Assembly (NCBI GenBank): GCA_030533445.1
Contig: CM060076.1
Coordinates: 25,964,603 to 26,028,602, forward strand
Direction: 5' to 3'
Origin: Cyprinodon diabolis
Taxonomy: Eukaryota > Chordata > Actinopteri > Cyprinodontiformes > Cyprinodontidae
Length of the DNA: 64,000 bases
Shown here: piece after piece, positions 25,805-37,775 of the stretch
Layout: each line of letters opens with the position of its first letter
Numbering within the stretch: the stretch's first letter is position 1
The notes under the pieces: model-generated
What the model was told of the DNA's origin: nothing
The model's database searches: none
What the model saw: only the letters and a program-made list of their open reading frames with translations
Translations under genes and position numbers: made by a program

Positions 25805-26305
25805 TGTGCAACCAGGTTTCAAATTTATCCTTCAACAGACCCACAGCGCGAGCGAAACTTGACGCTTCAAACGTTTTCCAGAGGACAGTACAGAGTGCTT
25901 GCAATTTATCCGATGTACAACACATGTAAACGGACTATATATAAAAGAAGGATGGGTTGGATCATTTGTAAATCTGTAAAACTATTGCGTTACGTCCATT
26001 CGCTGTTTTTTTTAAGTTGGGCGGGACATAACTGAAAATCAACCAATCATATTACTTCGTTTAAAATCGTAAAAAAGGAAGGCGCTGATTAGCTCTAGCT
26101 CAGACAACGACAAGGTCGATGTTTGCATGCTTTTTCCTAAACAAAAAAAAAAATACTTTTTTGTTTATTTTTTCAATATTAGTTCCTTTATATTTTTTCT
26201 AGTATATAACTTTAATATTTCGTGATAGACAATGTTGACCAATGTTCACGTCACTTTCTCTATACTCCATAACCAAACGTTTCCATAGCAACATCTTCAG
26301 AGGAC
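25805..26305. promoter_or_regulatory. Shared divergent promoter of aldh6a1 and the SAM-domain gene
   Basis: Only 501 bp separate the two start codons, which point away from each other, so both transcripts must start here unless upstream exons overlap. Visible elements are a CCAAT box near 26043 (AACCAATCATA), GC-richer patches (GCGGGACATAA near 26020) and a consensus RFX X-box at 26279-26292. No TATA box stands out. Confidence 0.75.
26279..26292 (+). promoter_or_regulatory. RFX X-box motif
   Basis: GTTTCCATAGCAAC matches the X-box consensus GTHNYYATRRNAAC at every position and is nearly palindromic. It lies 13 bp before the SAM-gene ATG. RFX factors use this site to activate ciliary and flagellar genes (established knowledge); that it works here is inference. 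Confidence 0.7.
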
Positions 26306-29300
26306 ATGGAGTTTCTGCAGTGGGACAGTCAGGATGTTGCACGATGGGTCACGTCGATAGGATTTCCACAATACAAAGTAAGTGAGCATTAATCTAAAAA
26401 CAACTTCATAGTGAAGTAATGTTTAAACATTCTAACTGAGTAAGCCAACTTTCATAAACACAAATCCAAGCCATTAAGTATCTAAACTTCAGCATTTCTG
26501 GTTACAGGAGTGTTTCACCGAGAATTTCATCACTGGAAAGAAGCTCATTCATATAAACTGCAACAACTTGCCAAAACTCGGAATCACAGATTTTAAAGAC
26601 ATGCAGGTATAAAGAATAGGCAGAAAAATATGTTTCACAGTGAAAGCTATTCTATGTGGTGTAATATGAGGTAAGTTTCAGCAGGCAGAGCTGTATCTGT
26701 ATAACATTCATGATGAAATTAAATCAATATTCCATAACCCATTATATGGCACAATGAAAATTCAAAACTTCCAGCAATAAAAATTATTGGATTCTGGGAC
26801 AAGACCTTATTACCTTTGTATCATTAAAAACATATTTATATTTTTATGGTAAAAACTGACGTCCTTGTAATAACACAATACGGCTACTTGCCCTAGTATA
26901 TAAAAAATATGCCAAAAATACTTCTATAAGAAACACTCACAAATTGAAAAAAAAAACTTTTTTTTTTTTTGTGACATCATACCCTTAGAGTAATAATGCT
27001 GATACAGGCACTTACATTTTTTTTTAACTTTTTTTACTTAGCTTATTAACTTTACTTTTTAACTTTTCATCTAGCTTTTTAACTTTATTATTTAGCTTTT
27101 TACCTTCTTTTCTTAACTTGTTAACCTTATATATTATTCAAGGTCTTATCTAATTGGTCAATTAGATAAGTCAGTATCTTTGCTGAATGGCTGGTTATAA
27201 ATCTTGTGCTTCTAATCCTCACTAAGGGATGTGGGGATCTCGATTTTTAAGGGGTATGCAAGTGTTCAAAAACATCTGACTTTAGTCTGAACAAACAATT
27301 ACTACAAGCCTCCTCTGAGTGCTCTGACAGCCATTTTTTAGGTGTCTTAGTGTCACCTTGGCGGCATCGCACATCCTGCTCAACTGTGTTTCTTTACTTG
27401 ATGTGGCATCCAATTAAAGCTGTGGGCTGTAACCAAACATTTCTAGCAAGAATGCATGCCTAAGAATAGCTTCAGCTATAAGCTCTTGGTATGTGTGAGC
27501 GGATAAGGAAAAGATGAGTTTGAATTATAGTGCTTTGTATAGCTAATCATATCTCCTGGAGTTTTTTTATGCTGTTATATATATATATATAAAAACAGTA
27601 TGTTTTTGATGTTTTAGAACAACACAAAGTAGTGCTTAGCTGTAAAATAGAAGTAAATGATAGAAATCCAAATATGGAAGGTTAGGCATGAAGATTTACA
27701 CAGCTCACCCGAGTTTTTACATTTAGACATAACTTATGGTCCAATTCCTGCTAAAAGTCTGTTATATGTGTCCACCATTTTATGCAAACAATGAGGCTGA
27801 TATTGTTTCTCATTCTTGTTTGGGAAAAACAGCTGAAATTCAAGGAGTTTGGATAGGGAATATTTGATTTCAGTTTGAATGAAATCTTGGCTTTGACTAG
27901 GCCATTTCAACAAATGATGCTTGGATCTAAATCAATAAATTGTGAAGCTCCTTCAGTCAGCAGCAGGCTCTAGAGGTCTTCCTCCTGGGTTACACAGTAC
28001 TTGCCTGCATTCATCCTCCCATCTACCCTGCAGAGGAAAAGCATCACCACACCAAGATGCTGCAACCTGCCGTTTCACCATGATGGCTGTCTGTATCCAA
28101 TGATGAACAATATTAGCTTTCTAGTGTTTTCCATTCTGGCTAAAAAAATTTCAACTGAGAAGAGCAATTTTTTCACACGTTTGCTATGTCTCCCAAAGAG
28201 CGTGTTGCCAACCCAAAATGTGACTTCTTCTGGCTTTCTTTTAACAGTGATTTCATCCATGAGGACCACAGTTTCTCAACTAATGTAGCCCTTCTGCTGT
28301 TATAAGTACCTCTTGGCTTCTCTTTTTGATAGATGCTCTTATAAGTTCTGTTTAGGAACAAGCTCAGCATCCCTCTCTCTTGCTCACAGTCATGGACACC
28401 CTGCCCTCCACTGCCATTGACTCTTCAGTTTCTAAGAGTTTTTTTATCAGCTATATCAGTAGATGGTTCTTCTCCCTCTACCTTTCCCCTCTCTATTTCT
28501 GGAGGTCAAGTAAAGATGCGACTGGAGAGACTGAATTATAATAAGTTACCAGGTCCTGATGGTGTCAGCTCCAGAGTCCTGAAGGCCTGTGCAGAGCAGC
28601 TCAGTGGGTTTCTGCAGCACCTCTTCAGCATTAGTCTGACCCTGTAGAACGTTCCAGTGATGAGGAAGATCTCCAGCTTTGTTCCAGTACCAAAGAAGAC
28701 TCAGCTAGCAGTCTTCAGTGACTATAGACCTGTTGCCCTGACATCCAACATCATGAAGGCCCAAGAGAGATTTATGTTGGTTTGCCTCAGTAAACAAACA
28801 AGCTGCTTTCAAGACCCCCTGCAGTTTGCTTATCGCCATGGAGTTTGAGTTCATGATGTCATCATAAACGTGCTTCAACAAACCCACTATCATTTAGACA
28901 AGGCAGAGAGCATTGTGAGGATCATTTTTTTGATTTCTCCATTGTATTTTGCAATTCAACCTAACTTACTTTGTGTGAACCCCCAGAAGACTCAGGTAGA
29001 GGATTAACAATCGCCTGGATCAAAAACTACTCAAAAAAAAGACCACAGTTTGTTAGACCGAGGGGTCAGCTGCAGTAGTTAGAAGCATTCCATCCGTTCC
29101 TTTTCACTTTGTACACCTCTGACATCCAGTACCAGGCAGAGTCCTGTCATCTGCAGAAATACTCAGATGACTCTGCAGTCATCGGGTGCATCAAAGATGG
29201 ATAAGAAGCTGAGTACAGAGAGCTGGTGAACCTCTTTTTGACATGATGTGGAAACAATAATCTGATCCTAAATGTCAACAAAACAAGAGAGATTATTGCA

Positions 29301-30516
29301 GATTTCAGAAGAAATAGGAACAAGTTGAATACTGTTAATATCATGGGAAAAGAAGTGGACTTGATTGAGAAGTATAAATACCTTGGTGTTCAGTTGGACA
29401 ACAAACTAGACTGGAAACACAACTGTGAAGCCGTCTACAAGAAGGGACAGAGCAGATTATACTTCCTAAGGAAACATAGGTCCTCCATTTACAACAAGAT
29501 GCTTCATATCTTCTATAAATCTGTTACTTAGAGTGTGATCTCTCCCATCATCTACTGGGGTAACAGCATCAGAACAAATGACTTAAAAAAGTCAACAAGC
29601 TGATTAAGAAGGAGAGCTCTCTTATTGGAATACCTCTAGAACCTCTGGAGGATTCTCAAAGATTTTTTCATGAAGTGACAAAAGATTTTCAGAAGATTTT
29701 TAGACAACAACAGAGTGTCTTCAGCAAGAGGCTTCTCTAGATCCGGTCCAAACAGACCGATACAGAAGATACTTCCTACCTACAGCTATCAACACCTTAC
29801 AACATCTTTGTGGAGAAAACCAAACCCTATGAGTTACTCCAACATTTAATTTCCCCTAAAGTATTTTAAATTGAATTGAACTGAAATATTTATTGATAAT
29901 CCTTTCATTTCTGTACCCAGCTGGACTTTATTTAGAAGCATCAGTGTATTGCGGAATGAATAGGAATGCATTGCACACTTTGCAGATTTTAATATGTTTA
30001 AGACTATAAAGGCTATAATTTTCCTCACACTTTACAATCGGGAACTTGTTTGCAATGGTCTGCCACATGAAATCCCGTTAAACTAATCAAGGTTTTTAAA
30101 GCAACTAGATGTAGAACAATCTCCCTGTGTTTCGCAATAGTATTAGTTTGCAAGTAAATCTTTCTCTCATACATGAACAGTTATGTTGTGTCATGGACTC
30201 TCCATCGTCTCAGCGGGGTGCCTTATTAAGTAGATTTAGATTGTGTAAAGCTTTCACTATCAAAAGCCTCTCAACCCTGCTGTGTGTCCTGCAGGTCATC
30301 TCTGCTCGTGTACGTGAGCTACTGGGGATCACAGAGACCCCGTGGAGTCGCAGCGTCGCAGACCCCCGGTGGGACACCACGGCCCTGTTCTTGGTAAAAA
30401 AGAGCCGCACCGGAGTGCGGGCCGAGGCCCTCACCTTCCAGTCCTTTCTGTGTGACTTGAATAGTGGAGTCTCAACACCTAAGGAGCAAGGAGGGAGACT
30501 GGGAAAAAAAACCTAA
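26306..30516 (+). CDS. samd15: SAM-domain protein, SAMD15-like, 3 coding exons
   Basis: Coding exons 26306-26377, 26508-26606 and 30295-30516 join in phase (donors GTAAGT and GTATAA, acceptors ACAG and GCAG) to give 130 aa. Residues about 4-70 form a sterile alpha motif domain: WDSQDVARWV, GFPQYKECFTENF, KLIHINCNNLPKLGI, then VRELLGI. The segment GFPQYKECF plus LIHxNC-NLP-GIT strongly recalls the C-terminal SAM region of mammalian SAMD15, whose long N-terminal part is absent here. SAM domains mediate protein-protein binding; the molecular role of SAMD15 is not well known. The start is the first ATG after the X-box and opens directly into the domain. An AATAAA lies about 157 bases past the stop. 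Intron 2 (3.7 kb) carries a dead LINE and a Tc1-like relic. The orthologue call is from memory of the human protein. Confidence 0.8.
27885..28350 (-). mobile_element. Decayed Tc1/mariner-like element
   Basis: Read on the minus strand it resembles the common fish Tc1-like transposase region: plus-strand landmarks are TTTGACTAGGCCATTTCAAC, then AAAGCATCACCACACCAAGA, GTTTCACCATGATGGC and TTTGCTATGTCTCCC, which are degenerate reverse complements of the family seen in direct orientation at 37.8 kb. Many stops make it inactive. It lies in intron 2 of the SAM gene. Confidence 0.6.
28380..29885 (+). mobile_element. Inactive LINE (Rex1/L2/jockey-like), 5'-truncated
   Basis: Broken plus-strand frames carry reverse-transcriptase landmarks in order: KLPGPDGVSSRVLKACAEQL (about 28530-28600), FVPVPKKTQ then DYRPVALTS (about 28680-28750), LQFAYRHGV (about 28820-28848), and the C-terminal block YKYLGVQLDNKLDWKHNCEA (about 29370-29430) followed by RLYFLRKHRS. 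The YxDD region is not readable. The 3' end is TTTAATTTCCCCTAAAG, then an AATTGAATTG-like tail near 29870. Several frameshifts and stops make it dead. It sits in sense orientation in intron 2 of the SAM gene. Confidence 0.85.
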
Positions 30517-30672
30517 ACAAACAAAAGCATTGCAGCGTCATTGATATCACCAACTGTCAGCTGACGATCACACAGATGAGACACTTTTCAGTAGGTCAGA
30601 GACAAGCCCTGACATTCACACTTCCCAGCAGCAAAATGCCACCATCGGCCATGTGGCTGACAAACAAAAGAA

Positions 30673-30678
30673 AATAAA
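30673..30678 (+). terminator. Candidate polyadenylation signal of the SAM-domain gene
   Basis: AATAAA lies about 157 bases past the stop codon, giving a 3' UTR of roughly 180 bases. Confidence 0.5.
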
Positions 30679-31064
30679 ATGCTTTTAAGTGTGGTTTTTA
30701 CTGTGTGTCAGTGTGTGTTTAAAATCACTTCAAAAAGAAAGAAACTGCTGGAAATTTACTGACTAGTGGGTGATCTCACTAAATGAGGGGAAACAACAAA
30801 GACTGATTGCAGCTCTTTTTTTCTTTTTCTTTTTTCCCAGACATATCCATCAGATTGTGTGAATGCAAAACAGCACAATCAACTGATCAAAGGGCTCCTG
30901 TCATCCCAGTTCTAGAGAAATCCCTTAGCCACCTGTTATTCCTATTGATCTTGTGTGGAACTGGATTAGTTAATTGATTCCTACCAATCCTTGGGGCAAT
31001 TTTATTATGATCACAGCAAACAGCTATTTCACAAGAAGCCCAAGGAGAGGGTCTGAGGCTTTGT

Positions 31065-31220
31065 TTCAGAAAATTGTAAAAGTATTCAAACCTCTTGACG
31101 TTTTTCATATTTTGTTACAGTCCAAAATGTGCTTTATTCCTTTTTAATGTGCTACACCGACAAAAAGCCCTGCATAAATATAAAGTGGAAAGAATATAAC
31201 ATGATTTTTTAAATCATTTA
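31065..31220. mobile_element. Tc1-like terminal fragment
   Basis: The segment GTAAAAGTATTCAAACCTCTT, CATATTTTGTTACAGTC and AAAGTGGAAAGAA follow the terminal pattern of the fish Tc1-like miniature family also seen at 53.55 kb. No transposase remains. Confidence 0.45.
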
Positions 31221-32739
31221 TAAATATTTTACTAATTAGCTTCTTTTAATGTGATATTAATTAATAAATTCGGTTTATTTCCTTTAGGATTTACCTGATA
31301 AGCACAGAGGGTAAACCTGAGTTTAATTTATGCTCATCAATTGAACCGTAAAGAGTTGTGGAGAGAAGTTTAATGTGGGGCCGGTGATCACATTAGCCGT
31401 CATCCTCAAAAGGACACTAAACCAAACCATAATAACAGCTAGGTAAGATCAGCAACAATCAGAGAGGCAGCCCAATGTTACTCTGGAGGAGCTGCAGTGA
31501 TCAATGGCTAAACAAGAACGAGAGTTGTGACTGATGAACTCGTCTCATCGACTCCAACTCCCTTTCAGCCGGGACTGGACAATGTTGGCAAATTGCATTG
31601 CAACATCATAAGGTGTGATAAGTCCACACATTTCCCCCTCCTCTCTCTCATCTGTGCCTGCAGCACTCTCTGTGACTTTTGGCATCTTGGGAAGTGTCAT
31701 CTGTGTCAGGTGTGGACATCTGCCGCTGTGACACTTTATCAGCAAGCCGAAAATTAACATTGGCAAAGCGTGAGCTCATAATATGTGCAATTTATGACCC
31801 AGTTATTATTGCCTCCAAACAGCGTTTTATTATATCTATGCTGTCAACATAGAAATAGAAAGTTTTTTCAACTTTTACTTTGGAGAGACAGTTTTGCTTT
31901 GTTTTATAGGAGAGTTTTATCTTCCGTATTCCTCATTAATTAGGATTTGCACTGGGGGAAACGTTTGAGAGCTGGTTAGAAGATGGATGGAGCTAGGGCA
32001 GTCCTGGAAGAAAACCTATTAGAGGCTGCAGAAGGTTGGATACTGGGCTGGAGGTTCGTCTGCAGCCAGAGCTGCATTGAACATTTAAATATACTCACAT
32101 CTACTGATATAATGTTCTAATCAAAGTCCAGATAATGGTGCATTTAAAAATCAGTGGAAATAATTGAACATTTATTTTCACAATCGCTCAGCAGTATGCT
32201 GGAGCAATTTGCAAAGACAAATAAAAAGAATAAATAAATGTTGGTTTCCAGATGAGAAAAGGTGTTCAGATTGTTGGATAGTTTTGCAAAAAAAAAACAC
32301 ACATCAAAACAGACATTGTCAACTTTGCACTCACACAGGCCATACTTTGCCAACTTGCACAAAAGGCTTTGGGGTGGGTGCATCAAATAATGATGGATTC
32401 ATTGCCAAGTAGACCCTAAGGGAGCCAGGGCGTTCTGCTTTAGCCAACTCAACACTTTCTTGCCAAAAATCTATCCAATACATAAGGGAACGCTCTGCTG
32501 TACAGGCTGCTATTTTTGCTTTTTTCCAAGAAAGACAAAAAAATGCAGAGCCATGCCACAAATACTTGATGCATAAGAAACTGATGGGTTTGGTTTATCT
32601 TTCATGGCATGAGTGTGAATCCAAGCAAAAACAATCAGCTTTTTTTTAGTAGCCTAATTCTCACAGATTATAAATCCGCTGCATTTTTTATTTATTTATT
32701 TTTTCGTGCAGCAGAGTTCAGTCTAATGAATAAATAATG

Positions 32740-33439
32740 ATGCCTGCCTGCGAGATAGGCTGCGAGGTTACTGCTGCATCTGCCTGTGCACACAGACGCT
32801 CTCTGTGCAGCTCGGAGCGCACGAATTACCATTCCGGACACAGCGGCGCTGGTCAAGACATGGAGCCGGGTCGGTGGCAGACAGCGGTCCGGGGGCAAAG
32901 CGGGGAGTTTACCGCCTACAACGACAGTCAATCTGGATTAACTCGCACTGACTGAGCCCTGTGTTGCGGATTGAGAAAAAAAAAAAGACAGTGAAAGCGA
33001 GACGAACATCTGGTCGGATTCAGCGCAACACCAGCTCCGTGTATTAAAGGCGTTTTCTCCTCATCTGGATGCGCAATAGAGGCGATCCCGCACCAGAAAA
33101 AAGAGCCACACTGGGACCCCTCACGCACCCCTTGAGCCCCCCCCCCCCCCCCCCCCCCCTTTTTTTTTTATTTACTCATCCTAAAAATGAAGACATCTTA
33201 TTAATGGTGTGAGAGGATCGCTGGGAGGAGGGATTGATGGATTTCTTGAAGGGCATCGCTCCTTGTACAGGCCGTCAAATATTATAGGAGCCAAGACGCA
33301 TCTTTTGGGATAGCTACCTGAAATATCTCCAAAGGCGCAGTCGGTCCCATTTTAGCCCTCAGTATGTCTACTGAGCTCCTGGGAGGAAAACACATCCCGG
33401 CCAGCCTCCTTTGACTGGGCTCTATGTTTCATTTGAAAG
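32740..33439 (+). promoter_or_regulatory. CpG-rich promoter and probable 5' non-coding exon of lrfn5
   Basis: This is the most CpG- and G/C-rich segment of the window (for example GGAGCGCACGAATTACC, CGGACACAGCGGCGCTGG, GGAGCCGGGTCGGTGG). It ends in a clear splice donor, TTTGAAAG followed by GTAAAT, at 33439. The next fitting acceptor on the plus strand is the one opening the lrfn5 coding exon (43761). A C21-T9 homopolymer tract lies at about 33139-33168. The link to lrfn5 is inference from strand, donor and order; the transcription start is unknown. Confidence 0.55.
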
Positions 33440-34980
33440 GTAAATATATGATTTTATAGCGCGGCTTGCGTCTCGTCACTCTTTTTTATTATTATTTCTA
33501 TAGGAAACCAAACCCAAGACTTGAAATAGTTCTCATTTGACAGCTCTGTTGTACCGCAAGGTCAAAAAAACTCTTCATTTTTGGAGACATGCCATCAGAT
33601 TTAAGGAATTGTGTTACCTTTTCTAGTTTTTTCTCTTTTTTTGTTTGCATCCTGCAGGTCAAACTCATAATTTTGACTTATAAGCTGAATAATTTAGTAT
33701 ATTCACAGAGAAATATTAGTTTTTGGGTGTTCCAGCCGCCCATGAGGATGCACTGCTAGATGTACTTTCATGTGATCTAAGCTGATATGCAAATCATTAA
33801 CATGGGATGAAGTCCCACCTAGTCTAAATAGCAAAACTGATTATTCTGAGGAGAGCTGCATGTTGCCAGGTGACTAAAGTACCAATGAAAAAAAAAAAAA
33901 ACAACCCAAAAAAGAATATGATCATAATTGACAGATAAGGGTCTTGCCCTGTGTGGATTGTTAGTTATCTGTCTCCTATTATTCATGAGTGCCAGAGGCC
34001 CCATTGTAACTGCTACCCCAGCGAAAGCAAGCCCACGCCTCATTTTGATGCCTGTGTTTGCTCTGTGAATGTGCTCAGTGTTGGTGCTTTCTGTGCTGCT
34101 ATACCTTCCACTGATGGCTGAGATGTGGCTCCTCAGCACACCAACCCTCTCGCATACACTGACCCAAATTTACACTTGATTAAAAAAAGAGCTGAAAAGG
34201 GGCTCTCTTAAGGAACTTGTGTGTGAAATAAACCCTGGTCTATTGGGATAAGATTTAACATCTATAGAACAAGATTTCATCGTCAGGTCTTGTATTCCTT
34301 TTGTCGCTAATTGTTTCTAAAGATGAATCAACCTCTTTCTTTTATACTTATGCCTGTGGTGACATCTTGTAGGGTATGAGGCTCCTGTGAAGGATTCCTT
34401 TGTGTAAACATTTTCTATTCTTGTTGTAAATCACGTTCCTCCTGCAAAGGTCTGTAGTTGTGGTGTGAATGAATGGCAGCAGCATAAGGTGACATTCAGG
34501 AATAATATGTTTGTGAAAAGGGCCGAAGCAGACTGCGATGTCAGTAATCATTTAAATTGATTGGGAGATTTTGTAAAATTATTCAGTCCAGTTGATATGT
34601 TGCATTATGATTGTTAGGTCATAAAAATAGGTATGTAGGATCAATCAATCAATCAATCAGTGTTTGGTTTTGCCTTGATCCTCTTGAAATTAATTTATGT
34701 TCTAAAACTGATATATCCACCCCCCTCCAAAAAAAAAAAAAATAGCATAGTTTCTTTTCTCTCTGAGGTGTAACAGTCCTTAAATTAAAAAAAACTAAAA
34801 AAAAAAAAAAAAAGGAATTGGCAGGTCAAGTCAAAATTCAGTATTGGCTAGGAGATGCTGGCTGTATGCTTTGGGTCTGATCCAGCTCTGCAGTTCAACA
34901 CATACAGAATCCGAATCACAAATAGGCCTACTTTAATAATCCCAGAAGGAAATTACTTTTGTTACACGCTCCAGTTACAG

Positions 34981-34984
<4 letters not shown>

Positions 34985-35047
<63 letters not shown>
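34985..35047. repeat. (TA)n microsatellite
   Basis: About 63 bp of pure AT repeat. It follows a retroposon-like sequence (AATAATCCCAGAAGGAAATT near 34936), so it may have grown from a retroposon tail. Confidence 0.95.
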
Positions 35048-35055
<8 letters not shown>

Positions 35056-35103
35056 ACCAGCCACACAAGATAATAAATATATAAATATATACACAATACA
35101 TAC

Positions 35104-35130
35104 CATCATCATCATCATCATCATCATCAT
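35104..35130. repeat. (ATC)n trinucleotide repeat
   Basis: Nine ATC units in a row, about 60 bp after the TA microsatellite. Confidence 0.9.
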
Positions 35131-36375
35131 TCAAGCAATCTCAAAAGAGAAACAGAGGGTAAAAAAAGAAAAAAACTCTAGGTTTTCTCAGGAAAGATAT
35201 GTATTTTAGATAAGCTAAGCTGTAGGGGTTTAGACTTAGGGGTTTAGACAACCAGGCGGGGGATAAAATAGGGCTATAGCCGAATTAAACTTATTCAAGC
35301 TCTGAAGGTGAATATTGTTCTGTGTATTTGCTTCGTCGCCTTCCACATTAGCATCCATGCTGGCCTGAGAGTCATTAGAGTCAAGCTCTAGGACATGTAA
35401 GGTTAAGTTAGTGGAAAGATTTTGAATGCTTCAAGTTCAGAATGTCAACACCTCTTAGACGTTCCTCATCCTCCACGATGATCAGCTCAGTTCTTCTTCC
35501 TCTTGCGATGTCATTAACCTACATTTCTTATTGCACTTTGTGTTTAGTGAAATCCAGATAATGGAAATCTATACTCCATTACCTAGCTATGCTTTTCTGT
35601 TTGTTTACATTTCTAAAGGAAAAATACATCACTGTATAGCATAGTTAAGGTTTTGACAGGGTATGGATGCCACATATATTCACTTTCTCTACCTGTGGTA
35701 TGGTTATTTAGCCATTCTGTTCCTGTGGGACAGAAGCAACAGTATCCCAAAGGTCTTTGAAGTGGAGAAAAATAACAGTAGGTGCAAATATTGTTACTGC
35801 TTGTTTGCTTTGACTTTCACACATACAAACAAAACAATTAAAAAGCAAACTTCAAACAGTGTAGAATATCATCAACTATAGGGCAGCATATCATCCAAAT
35901 TCTGTCTTCTATGTACCAATAAAATTATTATCACCATTATAATTACACAAGCTTAGTGCAGATATTTTGCATATGCTTTTAAATTGTCTTCAGTCATCTA
36001 TATGATAATCAGCTGGTGAACTTTACAGAAATATCATTATTCCATAAATTTTTTTTCACTTAATCTTTCAGAAATTTGCTCTCCTGTCTTCTGCTACGGT
36101 TTAATGGCGCCGACTGTTTATCTTGAGGCATTCAACTTCAAATATTAATCTGACTGCATTCCGATGGGCATCTCCTGACATTTACTTCACAGCAACGCTA
36201 GGGTTTCATTTGGGGTTTTAAGGCAAATGTAAAAAGAAGAGTCCAATAACTTAGAAGCACTTTGTCAGATTAGCCCCTGTAGAGTTAGGAATGGGTTTCT
36301 AAAATGGAAGAACAAAATAGGGAATATATGAATTTAGAAAAAAAAATAATAATATAGGCAGGTTTACATAGAGCT

Positions 36376-36465
36376 TTCCGTAAAAATTCAAAAAATATCC
36401 ACTGGACTTGGTTTTCAAAATTTCAAAATTCAAGTCCAGTGGATATTTTTTGAATTTTTACGGAA
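36376..36465. repeat. Perfect inverted repeat, 34-bp arms, 22-bp loop
   Basis: The arm at 36376-36409 (TTCCGTAAAAATTC...CTGGACTT) is exactly reverse-complemented at 36432-36465. The loop is 36410-36431. The arms do not resemble transposon ends, and there is no flanking target duplication. Confidence 0.93.
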
Positions 36466-36730
36466 TGACTATGACCTGGATGACTGAGAACCTTCATCAG
36501 CATATTTACATAGAGCTGTGCATATATAGTGCACTGAAATGTCTACTGTCATCAGATGTTCATCCAGGAGGTGCAAATCGTGGAAAGTCAGTGACTCAAT
36601 GCAATCAGCTGGGTTTCCTCTGGTAGAAAACGTTTAACCAGTTTTACCGTATCACTCCATTAAATTGTCTCTGTAAAACCTTGAGAAGAGGTATGTATTT
36701 AATTGGCGTTACATAAATAAACTGCGTTAA

Positions 36731-36736
<6 letters not shown>

Positions 36737-36777
<41 letters not shown>
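36737..36777. repeat. (TA)n microsatellite
   Basis: About 40 bp of pure AT repeat in the probable first intron of lrfn5. Confidence 0.95.
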
Positions 36778-36779
<2 letters not shown>

Positions 36780-37775
36780 GTATATAAATGGTCAGAAAAC
36801 ATATCTTTTTTTGCTAAATAAACCTTTATAAACCTTCATGTTGTCCTACTATTAGGACTAATAAGCCGAGCAGGGATAACTTTTTTTTTTTTATGAGGAA
36901 CTTTAAAAATGTAGGCTTTGAGCAAAATGCTTGATCAAAAACAAGTTTAAAGTGGAATAAAATATTAGAAATGATCAATAATTGAGTGTTTAAAAGTAAA
37001 AAAAAAAAAAAAATCAATGTAAAAGTAGGATAAAAAGAAATATACATAATTGATAGGAAATATAACAGAATTTACACTGTGTAAAGTGAGTGAAAATTAA
37101 AGAAGAGGAGGTCTGAAGAGCAGATTTAAAATAGTTAAGAGGCCCTTCTTGAAAACAAAACAAATTCCTCATTAACATTAATGTCGAAAACTGTTTTATT
37201 CACACCCTGTTATAGTTAACTGCAGGTGTGCCTTACTGTTAAATTTCTTACTTCCTGTAGCATGTTTGCGCTAGTGCTAATGCTAGCTTGTTTTTTGCTA
37301 ACTAGAACAAAAAGCTGTTTGATTTCTATTTATTTGTTGTAATGAATCACCAAAAATACATTTTTGCGAGGTAATCTGATTATTAAAATACAAAATCGAA
37401 TCTAATATCGCTGATGATGTAAAGTTTATCTTACGTTAAGCTAGCAAATCGTTAATCTTTCAAAATAAGAGCTTTAGATCCAATTACTTTAAATTTGTTA
37501 ATATTTAACTGAGCATATGGGCCAGTAACACATGACTCATCATGTTAAAAGCATTTAGGACTATAACATCACTGTGAGGGTTTAGTCTCATTTGAGGATT
37601 CAATGAAAAACAATAGCCATTGGCTCTGCTATGACTTAAAAGCAATTCTCACATTAGTAACTGATGGTCTCAAATATGAAAGATCCAATCAGGATCCTTA
37701 TTGGTTTAGACAAATATGAATAGGAAAAACACATAAGAAAACACACATAGTACCAAGTTTTCTAAACTTCTCATG

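Larger units (their letters stand above)
30517..32739. other. Intergenic stretch between the SAM gene and lrfn5
   Basis: It begins with a short 3' UTR (AATAAA at 30673-30678) and has a Tc1-like terminal fragment at about 31065-31220. The open frames here are short and without recognisable domains. Nothing else was recognised. Confidence 0.5.

Noticed and set aside
25731..25925. 64-codon minus-strand frame at the aldh6a1 5' end
   Set aside because: The true first exon is in another frame (25804-25766), giving a mitochondrial presequence that splices in phase to exon 2.
35104..35130. CRISPR-like or satellite array
   Set aside because: It is a simple ATC repeat without spacers; CRISPR arrays are not expected in vertebrate DNA.
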